Source of the DNA: Xylanimonas allomyrinae
Lineage (GTDB): Bacteria; Actinomycetota; Actinomycetes; Actinomycetales; Cellulomonadaceae
Assembly (NCBI RefSeq): GCF_004135345.1
Contig: NZ_CP035495.1
Location: 3,100,001 to 3,164,000, forward strand
Direction: 5' to 3'
DNA: 64,000 nt
This document shows, one piece after another, positions 27,840 to 35,584 of this stretch; positions within the stretch are counted from its first letter, which is position 1, and the number at the start of each line of letters is the position of its first letter. Below the pieces are notes generated by a model that was given only the letters and a program-made list of their open reading frames with translations, did no database searches and had not been told where the DNA came from. A program made the translations under genes and the position numbers.

Positions 27840-28604
27840 TCACCGGGCGAGCTGTCCCACAAGATCGACGGCGTCGCTGTACGACGTGGGGAGCCGCTCG
27901 ATCCACACGCGCGTCGGTCGCCGCATCGCGGCCGCCAGCCCGAGGATCTCTGCGTTCTTCTCGATCACGCGCCGCAGCGTCTGCGCCAGGTGGGGAGTGA
28001 TCCGGTCACGCGGGCACAGGACGGCGTACAGACCGTCGGTGAGCGCGGCCATCGGGTGGCCCTCACCGAACACCTGGTCGAGCGTGCGGCCGACGGTCGC
28101 CGACCGGGCGGTCCGCCGCCACCTGTCGAGATCGTCGAGCGCGACGTCGAGCACCACCAGGCACGCGGTCTCCGCGGGCGTCGTCCCCGCCCGCTGCGCC
28201 TCGCCATACGTCTCGCGCAGGCGCTCGCACAAGTAGTCGGCCGTGGGCAGGCCCGTCGCCGGGTCGCGCACCGCCGCGCGGGAGGGTGCCGACTCGTGGC
28301 TCTCCGCCCAGCCGACCGACAGCGCGCGCAGGGCGTCGGGGTCCGTCGGGCGGCCCATCGCGCGGTACAGGCACATGAGGTCGTCGATGGCCTCTCCCAT
28401 GCCGACGCCGTTCGCACCGCGGGCGGCGCCGAGACGCGCTGCCGCCGCGCCGGGGCCACGGCCCGCCTCGACGGCCTCGGCGAGTGCATCGACGGCCGGG
28501 TGGTACCAGTCACCCGGTCGCAGCCAGACGTCGGCGAGGCTTGTGGCTCGCCAGCGCTCGCGCACGTCACCGGCACGCGATGCTCCAGCCGGGAACCGGC
28601 TCAC
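27840..28604 (-). CDS. Degenerate GGDEF-fold protein of unknown function
   Basis: A 254-residue soluble protein from the GTG at 28604. The C-terminal half has DPATGLPTADYLCERL, very like the start of a GGDEF diguanylate-cyclase domain (DxLTGLPNR..F...L), followed by ACLVVLDVALDDLDRW where the first catalytic strand should be. The GGDEF catalytic loop and RxxD site are absent, so c-di-GMP synthesis is unlikely. The N-terminal half is Ala-rich and helical with no recognised domain. It is convergent with hspR (8-base gap) and divergent from the ECF sigma gene across 181 bases, so it may work with that protein. That link is inference. Confidence 0.65.
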   Translation of the reverse strand: MSRFPAGASRAGDVRERWRATSLADVWLRPGDWYHPAVDALAEAVEAGRGPGAAAARLGAARGANGVGMGEAIDDLMCLYRAMGRPTDPDALRALSVGWAESHESAPSRAAVRDPATGLPTADYLCERLRETYGEAQRAGTTPAETACLVVLDVALDDLDRWRRTARSATVGRTLDQVFGEGHPMAALTDGLYAVLCPRDRITPHLAQTLRRVIEKNAEILGLAAAMRRPTRVWIERLPTSYSDAVDLVGQLAR

Positions 28605-28785
28605 GTCAGACCACCCCCTTATGGCGGCCCATCATCCCGCAGCGCGGCAGGAAGGACCACCTTCGGGGCCTGTCCACACTTCGGTTTCACCCTCGGCGGA
28701 CGGGTGACATCGGCGTATCGTGACGCGAGTCCCGCCTCACCTGCGTGCGGGCAGCGCTCCAGTGCAAGGCAGTACGGCGGGGGTC

Positions 28786-31700
28786 GTGACAGACGTCTAC
28801 ATCGAACCGGGCGATCAGCTCCCTGTCCCGAGCGACGCGGAGCTGATCCTTGAGGTGCGCGGAGGAGATCTCGCCGCCTACGGCGCACTCTACGAACGGC
28901 ACGCTGCCGCGGCGCGGCGACTGGCACTGTCGTACGTGCGGAACGTCGCCGACGCGGAGGACGTCGTCGCCGACGCGTTCGCGCGCGTGCTCGGCGTGCT
29001 CCAGTCGGGCCAGGGCCCCGACCAGATGTTCCGCGCCTACCTGTTCACCGTGGTCAAGAACGCCGCCGTCGAGCTGTCCAGGGGCCACCAGCGCACGCAC
29101 CCCACGAACGACCCGGCGACGTTCGAGTCGCTGCTGCACGCCGAGCCGTCCTCGGAGGACCCCGCCCTGGCGGGGTTCGAGAAGTCGGTGGTGTCGCGCG
29201 CCTACCAGAGCCTTCCGGAGCGGTGGCAGGCCGTGCTCTGGTACACCGAGGTCGAGGGCTGCACGCCCGCCGAGATCGCGTCGATCCTCGGGCTGACGCC
29301 CAACGGAGTCTCCGCGCTGGCCTACCGCGCACGCGAGGGCCTGCGGGTCGGGTACCTGCAGCAGCACCTGTCGAACTCGCCCGCGGACGGCTGCCGCACC
29401 ATCAACGCCCTGCTCGGCGGGTACGTGCGCGGGTCGCTCGCCAACCGCGAGGTCGCCAAGGTCGACGCGCACCTCAAGACCTGCGGCGACTGCCGCACGC
29501 TCGTGCTCGAGCTGTCCGACGTCGCGCACGGGATGCGTGGCGTCATCGCCCCGCTCGTCCTGGGCGTCGCTGGGCTCGGGCTGATCGGGGCGCTGCCCCT
29601 GGGCACGCTCGTCGGCGCCTCGGCGGCAGGGACCGCTGCGGCCGGGGCGGTCGCCGGCTCGGCCGCGTCCGGATCCGCCGTCGGAGCCGCCGCGGCCGCC
29701 AACGCCGCGACCGGCGTGGCGGGCAGCGCCGTCGTCGCCAACGCCGGTGCGGCAGCGGGTGCTGGTGCGGCGACCGGTGCGGCAGCGGGTGCTGGTGCGG
29801 CGACCGGTGCGGCAGCGGGTGCTGGTGCGGCGACCGGTGCGGCAGCGGGTGCTGGTGCGGCGACCGGTGCGGCAGCGGGTGCTGGTGCGGCGACCGGTGC
29901 GGCCGCTGGTGCTGGTGCGGCGACCGGTGCGGCCGCTGGTGCCGCGGGTGCCGCGACCAGCGCCGCCGTGGCGGGTGGGGCCGCGACCTCCGCGGTCGCT
30001 TCGACCGTCGCCGCGACCGCGGGTGCGGGCGCGATCCTCGGCGGCACCAGCATGGCTGCGGCTGCGGGCGCCGTCGCGATCGCCGCCGTCGGCGTGGTCT
30101 CGATGCTCCAGGCCATCAGCCCGACGACCGACGCCCTCGGGCCGCCCCCGTCGACGGTCGTCACGGCGTCGGCGTCGACCGCGGCTCCGCTCACCCCCGG
30201 CCCCGCCCCGAGCATCTCGCCGTCGGACACGTCGGTGCTCGGCCAGGTGTTCCTCCTCGGGGAGCCCGCGCGGCTGGTCGTCGCGCCGGTGGGCACGGGC
30301 ACTCTCCAGCCGCGCGTGCCCCAGCGCGTGACGATGAAGGTGCTCAACAAGGGTGAGCAGACCGCGCGCGACACGACCGTGCGGCTGAGCCTGGCCACGG
30401 GCCTCGACCCTGATCTCGGGTCCGCGTCCGTGGGCCGCAGCGCGTCGCTGCTGTCGCCCGACGCACCGGGCTGCAGCCTGGGGGCCGACGGCTCCGGCGA
30501 CGTCCTCTGCGATCTCGGCGACATCACCGGTGGCGCGGCGGCGACCGTCGCCTTCGACGTGCTCGCGCGCGACGGTGGCAGCTACAAGATCAGCGGCGAG
30601 ATCTGGGCCGACGGCATCCTCCGGAGTCCGGTCGACGTCCCGCCGGCCGCGGTCGACCCGTTCGGGGCGGAGCTCACGGCCGCCTGGGGGACGATCCCCG
30701 ATCTCGTCAACCCAGGCCTCGGCGACCTGCCGTTGTCCGTCACCAACACGGGCGACGTCGACGCCGCGGCAGGCTGGTCGGTCGACGTCGCACTGCCGGA
30801 CGGCCTGCTGCTCGCCGGAGCGGACGGCTTGACGTGCGCCGCCGCCGCGGACGCCCCGCAGTCCGTGACGTGTACCGACCCGGACGCGGCGCTCTCGCCC
30901 GACGCCCAGGTCGCGGCCGTGCTGCACGTCGTCGCCCCCGCGACCTCGGGCGCCGGGGCGATGCAGGTCGACGCCCGGCCTGTCGTCGCCGGCGGGCACG
31001 CGGTCTCCTCGAGCGGCACCTTCACGGTCGCGCGGCCGTGGCACGGCGCGCACGCCGAGACCGGGATCGCCGCGGTGTGCGCGGCGACGGGCGGCGTCGG
31101 GACTGCCGACGCCACCGTCCGGGGCACCTACCGCAACACCACCCACCTGGCGGTCACCGCCCGCCTCGACGCGGCCGGCGGGTCCGCGACGTCGTCGGTG
31201 CTCACGCCGGGGCAGAGCGCGGACCTCACCGTCCACGACGGCCTGCGCGTGCCGGCAGGCACCGGCACCTGGACTCTCACGACGACGGTGGCCGGCACCG
31301 AGTACTCGACGACGCTTGCGGCCGGCCAGTTCGACGCCGTCGACTGCTACGACCCGGTCTGGGACGCGACGACGTCGGCGGCCGTACAGAACGTGGGCGG
31401 GACGTTGCAGGTGGCCGGCACCATCACGAACGACACGGCGGAGCCGTTCCGCGTCGCGCTGCGGGCGGCGGGGGTCACGAGCGACCCGGTCACCCTCGAC
31501 CCGGGCGCGACCACGACCCTCGTGCTCGACACGGGCCTCGCCTCCCTGCCCAGCGGTGTCGCGGAGTTCGACCTGTACCGCTGGGTCGCCGACGTCGACG
31601 GCGACCCGCCCGTGCAGGGCGTCGTCCCGCGCACCCCCGTGACGGCGGCGTACGCCGGTGCGACGGTGGCGCCGGCTCTCGGCCCGTTGACCGGCGACCC

Positions 31701-32868
31701 GGTGACGTCTGCCTGCACCTACGATCCCGCCGCCGAGACCTCGGTGCGGCGGGCGCGCATCCCGCTGGACAACACCGGCTCGACGCTTCCTGTGTCGTTC
31801 ACGGTGGGCGGTGTGACGGCCGTCCTGCCGGCGGGCGCGTCCCAGGTGCTGACCGTTCCGGTGGCGTACGGGACGACGTCGCTCGACGTGCTCGCCGACG
31901 GGCGGACGATCGGCTCGGTGCCGGTCCGGGTCGCGAGCTGCGCGACGCTCGCCTGGCCGCAGGACGTGGCCGTGACGGCACAGGCCCAGTGCACGGCGCA
32001 GCACCTGCCCGAGCTCCTCGCCACGGTGGCCACCCAGGGCGGGCGGTCCTACGACGTCCGGATCTCGCGCGGGGGGCGCGCCTGGTCCGACCCGGCCCCG
32101 GTGACCCCGGCCGGCCCGGCGACCGTGCGGCTCGGACTCGGCGACGGCCTCACCGCGCGCGGGGGACGGGCGAGCGTCGAGGTGTCGCGCGTGGTCGAGG
32201 GACGTCCGCTCACGGCGTACACGACGGTCGACTACGCCGCTGTGAGCTGCGTCGTCACCGCACCGGCCGCGCGGGTCGCGCTCGGCGGCATCACCGTGAC
32301 CGAGACCCCTGACGGCCCCGTCTCGACGCGGACTGCGGCGCTGGTGCTCGACAACACCGGCTCGAACGTGCCCGTGTGGTTCTCGGTGCCCGACGTGGTG
32401 GGCGGCTCGGTGCGGGTGCCGGCCGGGCAGACCCGGACGGTCGACGCCGGCGTCGTCACCGGCAGCGCGGGGGCGACCTACCGGGTCTCGGCGCGGTCGT
32501 GGTCGACGACGCTCACCGTCGCCCCGTTCACCGGTACCGCCGGCTGGTGCGCCCCCGCCTGGGACCGCGCCACGCAGGAGAGCGGTGGCTACGCGGCGGG
32601 CGCGAAGGTGAGCTTCGGCTCGGCGAACTACACGTATCGCGGTGCGCGCGTGACCGATCCCGATCCCGCCGAGGGTGTCGCCGACGGGTCCGCGCGAGCG
32701 AACCGCGGCGCGGGCGCCGCGCACGGGAACGACGCGCGGGGAAGCGACGCGCGCGGGAACGACAGGTCGGGCGGACACGGCGGTGCGTCCCGTGGCGCTG
32801 GCGGGGTGCTGGCACCGCCGACGGCGGGCAGCGGCTGGGACGCGGCCGGAGCCTGCGAGACGCGCTGA
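28786..32868 (+). CDS. ECF sigma factor fused to anti-sigma-like, membrane and giant extracellular domains
   Basis: A 1360-residue protein. Sigma region 2 lies at about 15-90 (LILEVRGGDLAAYGALYERHAAAARRLALSYV) and region 4 at about 135-195 (LPERWQAVLWYTEVEGCTPAEIASILGLTPNGVSALAYRAREGL). A zinc-type anti-sigma motif HLKTCGDC follows near residue 230, then a hydrophobic segment near 255-280, an Ala/Gly/Thr tandem-repeat linker (about 322-385) and a second hydrophobic segment near 413-443. About 900 residues of Ig-like and DUF11-like beta domains follow, and a Gly/Asn/Arg-rich tail. This resembles ECF52/53-type sigma factors with C-terminal membrane extensions. Sensing outside and transcription control inside would be one polypeptide. 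The GTG at 28786 has GGCGGGGG upstream. Confidence 0.85.
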   Translation: MTDVYIEPGDQLPVPSDAELILEVRGGDLAAYGALYERHAAAARRLALSYVRNVADAEDVVADAFARVLGVLQSGQGPDQMFRAYLFTVVKNAAVELSRGHQRTHPTNDPATFESLLHAEPSSEDPALAGFEKSVVSRAYQSLPERWQAVLWYTEVEGCTPAEIASILGLTPNGVSALAYRAREGLRVGYLQQHLSNSPADGCRTINALLGGYVRGSLANREVAKVDAHLKTCGDCRTLVLELSDVAHGMRGVIAPLVLGVAGLGLIGALPLGTLVGASAAGTAAAGAVAGSAASGSAVGAAAAANAATGVAGSAVVANAGAAAGAGAATGAAAGAGAATGAAAGAGAATGAAAGAGAATGAAAGAGAATGAAAGAGAATGAAAGAAGAATSAAVAGGAATSAVASTVAATAGAGAILGGTSMAAAAGAVAIAAVGVVSMLQAISPTTDALGPPPSTVVTASASTAAPLTPGPAPSISPSDTSVLGQVFLLGEPARLVVAPVGTGTLQPRVPQRVTMKVLNKGEQTARDTTVRLSLATGLDPDLGSASVGRSASLLSPDAPGCSLGADGSGDVLCDLGDITGGAAATVAFDVLARDGGSYKISGEIWADGILRSPVDVPPAAVDPFGAELTAAWGTIPDLVNPGLGDLPLSVTNTGDVDAAAGWSVDVALPDGLLLAGADGLTCAAAADAPQSVTCTDPDAALSPDAQVAAVLHVVAPATSGAGAMQVDARPVVAGGHAVSSSGTFTVARPWHGAHAETGIAAVCAATGGVGTADATVRGTYRNTTHLAVTARLDAAGGSATSSVLTPGQSADLTVHDGLRVPAGTGTWTLTTTVAGTEYSTTLAAGQFDAVDCYDPVWDATTSAAVQNVGGTLQVAGTITNDTAEPFRVALRAAGVTSDPVTLDPGATTTLVLDTGLASLPSGVAEFDLYRWVADVDGDPPVQGVVPRTPVTAAYAGATVAPALGPLTGDPVTSACTYDPAAETSVRRARIPLDNTGSTLPVSFTVGGVTAVLPAGASQVLTVPVAYGTTSLDVLADGRTIGSVPVRVASCATLAWPQDVAVTAQAQCTAQHLPELLATVATQGGRSYDVRISRGGRAWSDPAPVTPAGPATVRLGLGDGLTARGGRASVEVSRVVEGRPLTAYTTVDYAAVSCVVTAPAARVALGGITVTETPDGPVSTRTAALVLDNTGSNVPVWFSVPDVVGGSVRVPAGQTRTVDAGVVTGSAGATYRVSARSWSTTLTVAPFTGTAGWCAPAWDRATQESGGYAAGAKVSFGSANYTYRGARVTDPDPAEGVADGSARANRGAGAAHGNDARGSDARGNDRSGGHGGASRGAGGVLAPPTAGSGWDAAGACETR
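29749..29940 (+). repeat. About six 30-bp tandem repeats in the sigma-factor membrane linker
   Basis: The unit is 30 bases, and bases 29761-29820 and 29821-29880 are identical. The last two units differ at the same few bases. They encode AAAGAGAATG-type decapeptides. The length is a multiple of three, so copy-number change keeps the frame. Confidence 0.95.
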
Positions 32869-32900
32869 GCGGGCGGCTGCGACGGCGTCCCCACGGCGCC

Positions 32901-32925
32901 CCGCACGGGACTGCTACCCGTGCGG
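32901..32925. terminator. Hairpin terminator between sigma gene and upp
   Basis: Arms CCGCACGGG and CCCGTGCGG with a 7-base loop lie between the convergent ECF and upp genes, so the hairpin probably serves both. Confidence 0.75.
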
Positions 32926-32955
32926 TCCCGGGGCCGTGCCCGGGCCGCCGGACTC

Positions 32956-33591
32956 CTAGACGATGCCGTAGAGCCGGTCGCCCGCGTCGCCCAGGCCGGG
33001 GACGATGTACTTCTTCTCGTTGAGGCGCTCGTCGACGGCCGCGACCACCACCTGGACGTCGACGCGCCCGCCGAGCGCCTCCTCGACCACCTTGAGTCCC
33101 TCGGGGGCGGCGAGCAGGCACACGCAGGTCACGTCGCGTGCGCCGCGCTCGAGCACGTAGTCGATGGCGGCCACGAGCGTGCCGCCCGTCGCGAGCATGG
33201 GGTCGAGCAGGAACACCTGCCGGTCGGTGAGGTCGTCGGGCAGGCGGTTGGCGTAGGTGACGGCCTCGTACGTCGTCTCGTCACGCAGCAGCCCCAGGAA
33301 GCCGACCTCGGCCGTGGGCAGCAGGCGCGTCAGGCCGTCGAGCATCCCCAGCCCGGCGCGCAGGATGGGGATGACGATGGGGCTGGGGGCCGACAGCTTG
33401 ACGCCCGTCGTCGCCGTCACCGGCGTCTCGATCGTGTGGGGCTGGACGCGCACGTGCCGCGTCGCCTCGTACGCGAGCAGCGTCACCAGCTCGTCGACGA
33501 GGAGGCGGAACGTCGCCGACGGCGTGTTCTTGTCGCGCAGGACGGTGAGCTTGTGGGCGACCAGCGGGTGATCGGCGACGTGCAGACGCAT
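32956..33591 (-). CDS. upp: Uracil phosphoribosyltransferase
   Basis: Upp (211 aa) makes UMP from uracil and PRPP in pyrimidine salvage. The PRPP-binding loop [21 protein letters not shown], the N-terminal [15 protein letters not shown] and the C-terminal uracil-binding [15 protein letters not shown] are all present. Length and motifs match the family. It is divergent from tadA with about 200 bases between them. Confidence 0.97.
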   Translation of the reverse strand: MRLHVADHPLVAHKLTVLRDKNTPSATFRLLVDELVTLLAYEATRHVRVQPHTIETPVTATTGVKLSAPSPIVIPILRAGLGMLDGLTRLLPTAEVGFLGLLRDETTYEAVTYANRLPDDLTDRQVFLLDPMLATGGTLVAAIDYVLERGARDVTCVCLLAAPEGLKVVEEALGGRVDVQVVVAAVDERLNEKKYIVPGLGDAGDRLYGIV

Positions 33592-33792
33592 GACCCCACG
33601 CTACCGGCCACCTGGCCCGCGGACGCGCCCAACGGCGCCCTCGCCACCCATGCCCTGCCGCCCGCCCCGGCGCGCGCCAGAACGGCGGCGACACCTGCGC
33701 CGATCGGTTCCGACCACGCGGAGCCCGAGCCGCGTTCCAGAGGCACGCGAGCACATAGGCTCGCGTGCATCCGACGGCGCGAGGAGGGTGTG

Positions 33793-34383
33793 GTGAGCAA
33801 CGACGGCGCCACGGGCGCTCCCCGCCCCGTGGCCGACGGCGACGGCCCTCCCGGCGACCGGCCCGGGATCGCCCTGCCCTGGGCCGACGGCGGGTTCCCG
33901 CCGGCGAGCCTCTCGCAGCGCAGCGTCGTGTGGGACGCCCTGATGGGCATGGCGCTGCACGAGGCGTCGCACGCCCTCGCGTCGGGCGACGTGCCGGTGG
34001 GCGCGCTCGTCGTCGGGCCCGACGGGCGGCTGCTGGGACTGGGCCGCAACCGGCGTGAGGAGACGGGCGACCCGACGGCCCACGCCGAGGTGCTGGCGCT
34101 GCGGCAGGCGGCGATGTCGCGCCGCTCGTGGCGGCTCGACGGCTGCACCCTCGTGGTGACGCTCGAACCGTGCGTGATGTGTGCCGGGGCGCTCGTCGCC
34201 GCCCGCGTGCGGCGGCTCGTGCTCGGCGCCTGGGACCCCAAGGCGGGCGCGACGGGCTCGGTCTGGGACCTCGTGCGCGACCAGCGGGCCAACCACGCCG
34301 TCGAAGTGGTCGGCGGCATCCGCGAGCAGGAGTGCGGCACCCTGCTGCGAGCGTTCTTCGAGCCGCACCGGGAGGGAACGTGA
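33793..34383 (+). CDS. tadA: tRNA adenosine(34) deaminase TadA
   Basis: TadA (196 aa) converts A34 to inosine in tRNA-Arg(ACG). The zinc deaminase motifs HAEVLAL and PCVMCAGAL are present, with the catalytic Glu in HAE. A Pro/Gly-rich N-terminal extension of about 50 residues precedes the core. I choose the GTG at 33793 because GAGGAGG lies 5 bases upstream. The stop overlaps the next gene by four bases. Confidence 0.92.
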   Translation: MSNDGATGAPRPVADGDGPPGDRPGIALPWADGGFPPASLSQRSVVWDALMGMALHEASHALASGDVPVGALVVGPDGRLLGLGRNRREETGDPTAHAEVLALRQAAMSRRSWRLDGCTLVVTLEPCVMCAGALVAARVRRLVLGAWDPKAGATGSVWDLVRDQRANHAVEVVGGIREQECGTLLRAFFEPHREGT

Positions 34384-35510
34384 AGATCGCCTTCGACCCG
34401 CGCAACGTCTGGCGCACCGGGCTGGTGGTGCTCGCGGTCGTCGCGCTCGCCGCCGTCGTGACGTTCGTGCTGCGCGCCGGTGGGTCGCTGCTGTTCACGG
34501 TGTTCACCGCGTGGTTCGTCTCGCTCGCGATGGAACCGGCGGTCAGCCGCCTGGCACGCCGCATGCCCCGAGGGGCGGCGACGGCGGTCGTGATGCTCGG
34601 CGTCGTCGCGTTCCTGGGCGTGTTCTTCACGCTGTTCGGCAACCTCATGGTGCAGCAGATCTCCTCGCTGGTGCAGGCGATCCCCGGCCTCGTCGACGGC
34701 GCCCTCGACTGGGCCGAGACGCAGTTCGGGGTGCGCTACTCGCTCGACGACCTGCTGACCCAGCTCCAGGCCAACGCGGGCAGTGCCGCGAGCGTCGCCG
34801 GTCAGCTCGCGGGCGGCATCGTGAGCGTCCTCGGCACCATCGCCGGCGCCGTGGGCACGTTCTTCATCTTCGCGCTCATGCTCTTCTACCTGTCGGCCGA
34901 CGGCCCGCGCCTGCGCCGCTGGATGGCGTCCCTGTTCCCGCCGCGCGCACAGGAGGCGACGCTCGTCGTCTGGGACACGATGGCGGAGAAGACGGGCCGC
35001 TACGTGGGCGCGCGCCTGCTGCTCGCCACGGTGAACGCGACGCTCAGCGCGATCGTCTTCGGCATCATCGGGCTGCCGTCGTGGCTGGCGCTCGCCCTGT
35101 GGACGGGCATCGTCGCCCAGTTCATCCCCGCGATCGGCACCTACATCTCGATCGCGCTGCCCGTGCTCGTGGGAGCACTGAGCCCCAACCCGTGGCTCGG
35201 CCTCGTCGTGCTCGGCTGGGGCGTGCTCTACCAGCAGGTCGAGAACCTCACGATCGAGCCGCGCATCAGCTCGCGGGCCGTGAACGTCCACCCGGCGGTG
35301 AGCTTCGGTTCGGTGATCCTGGGGACGTCGATGTTCGGCGTCGCGGGCGCACTGCTCGCCGTGCCCGTCGTCGCGATGCTGCTCGCGCTGCTCGACCTGT
35401 ACCGCACGCGCTACGAGCTCGTGCCCGAGCTCGCCGACGGCGGCCGCCGCCTCGCGCCCGAGCACGAGACCGGGCCCGCCCCAGGACCGGAGCCCGACGG
35501 CGAGGACTGA
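34380..35510 (+). CDS. AI-2E-family (PerM-like) transporter
   Basis: A 376-residue integral membrane protein with about eight hydrophobic segments and the family motif IEPRISSRAVNVHPAVSFGSVILGTSMFGVAGALLAVPVVA. Members of this family have been linked to efflux or Na+/H+ antiport, and the substrate here cannot be told. The GTG start overlaps the tadA stop, with GGAGGG 8 bases upstream. The acidic Pro-rich tail is cytoplasmic. Confidence 0.9.
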   Translation: MKIAFDPRNVWRTGLVVLAVVALAAVVTFVLRAGGSLLFTVFTAWFVSLAMEPAVSRLARRMPRGAATAVVMLGVVAFLGVFFTLFGNLMVQQISSLVQAIPGLVDGALDWAETQFGVRYSLDDLLTQLQANAGSAASVAGQLAGGIVSVLGTIAGAVGTFFIFALMLFYLSADGPRLRRWMASLFPPRAQEATLVVWDTMAEKTGRYVGARLLLATVNATLSAIVFGIIGLPSWLALALWTGIVAQFIPAIGTYISIALPVLVGALSPNPWLGLVVLGWGVLYQQVENLTIEPRISSRAVNVHPAVSFGSVILGTSMFGVAGALLAVPVVAMLLALLDLYRTRYELVPELADGGRRLAPEHETGPAPGPEPDGED

Positions 35511-35515
35511 GGCCC

Positions 35516-35549
35516 GGCGGGCACCACCGCGTCACCGGGGGTGCCCGCC
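35516..35549 (+). terminator. Hairpin terminator after the AI-2E-family gene
   Basis: Arms GGCGGGCACC and GGTGCCCGCC with a 14-base loop lie directly after the stop and 36 bases before the ABC exporter start. Confidence 0.7.
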
Positions 35550-35584
35550 GCGCGCCTCCGCCCGCCCGGCGTGAGCATGGGGTC

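Noticed and set aside
29749-29940. CRISPR-like array
   Set aside because: The 30-bp units are contiguous with no spacers and code in frame for an Ala/Gly/Thr linker.
28687-32778. A 1363-codon minus-strand frame
   Set aside because: It is antisense to the sigma-ectodomain gene; the tandem repeat makes it look ordered, but no start signal or motif supports it.
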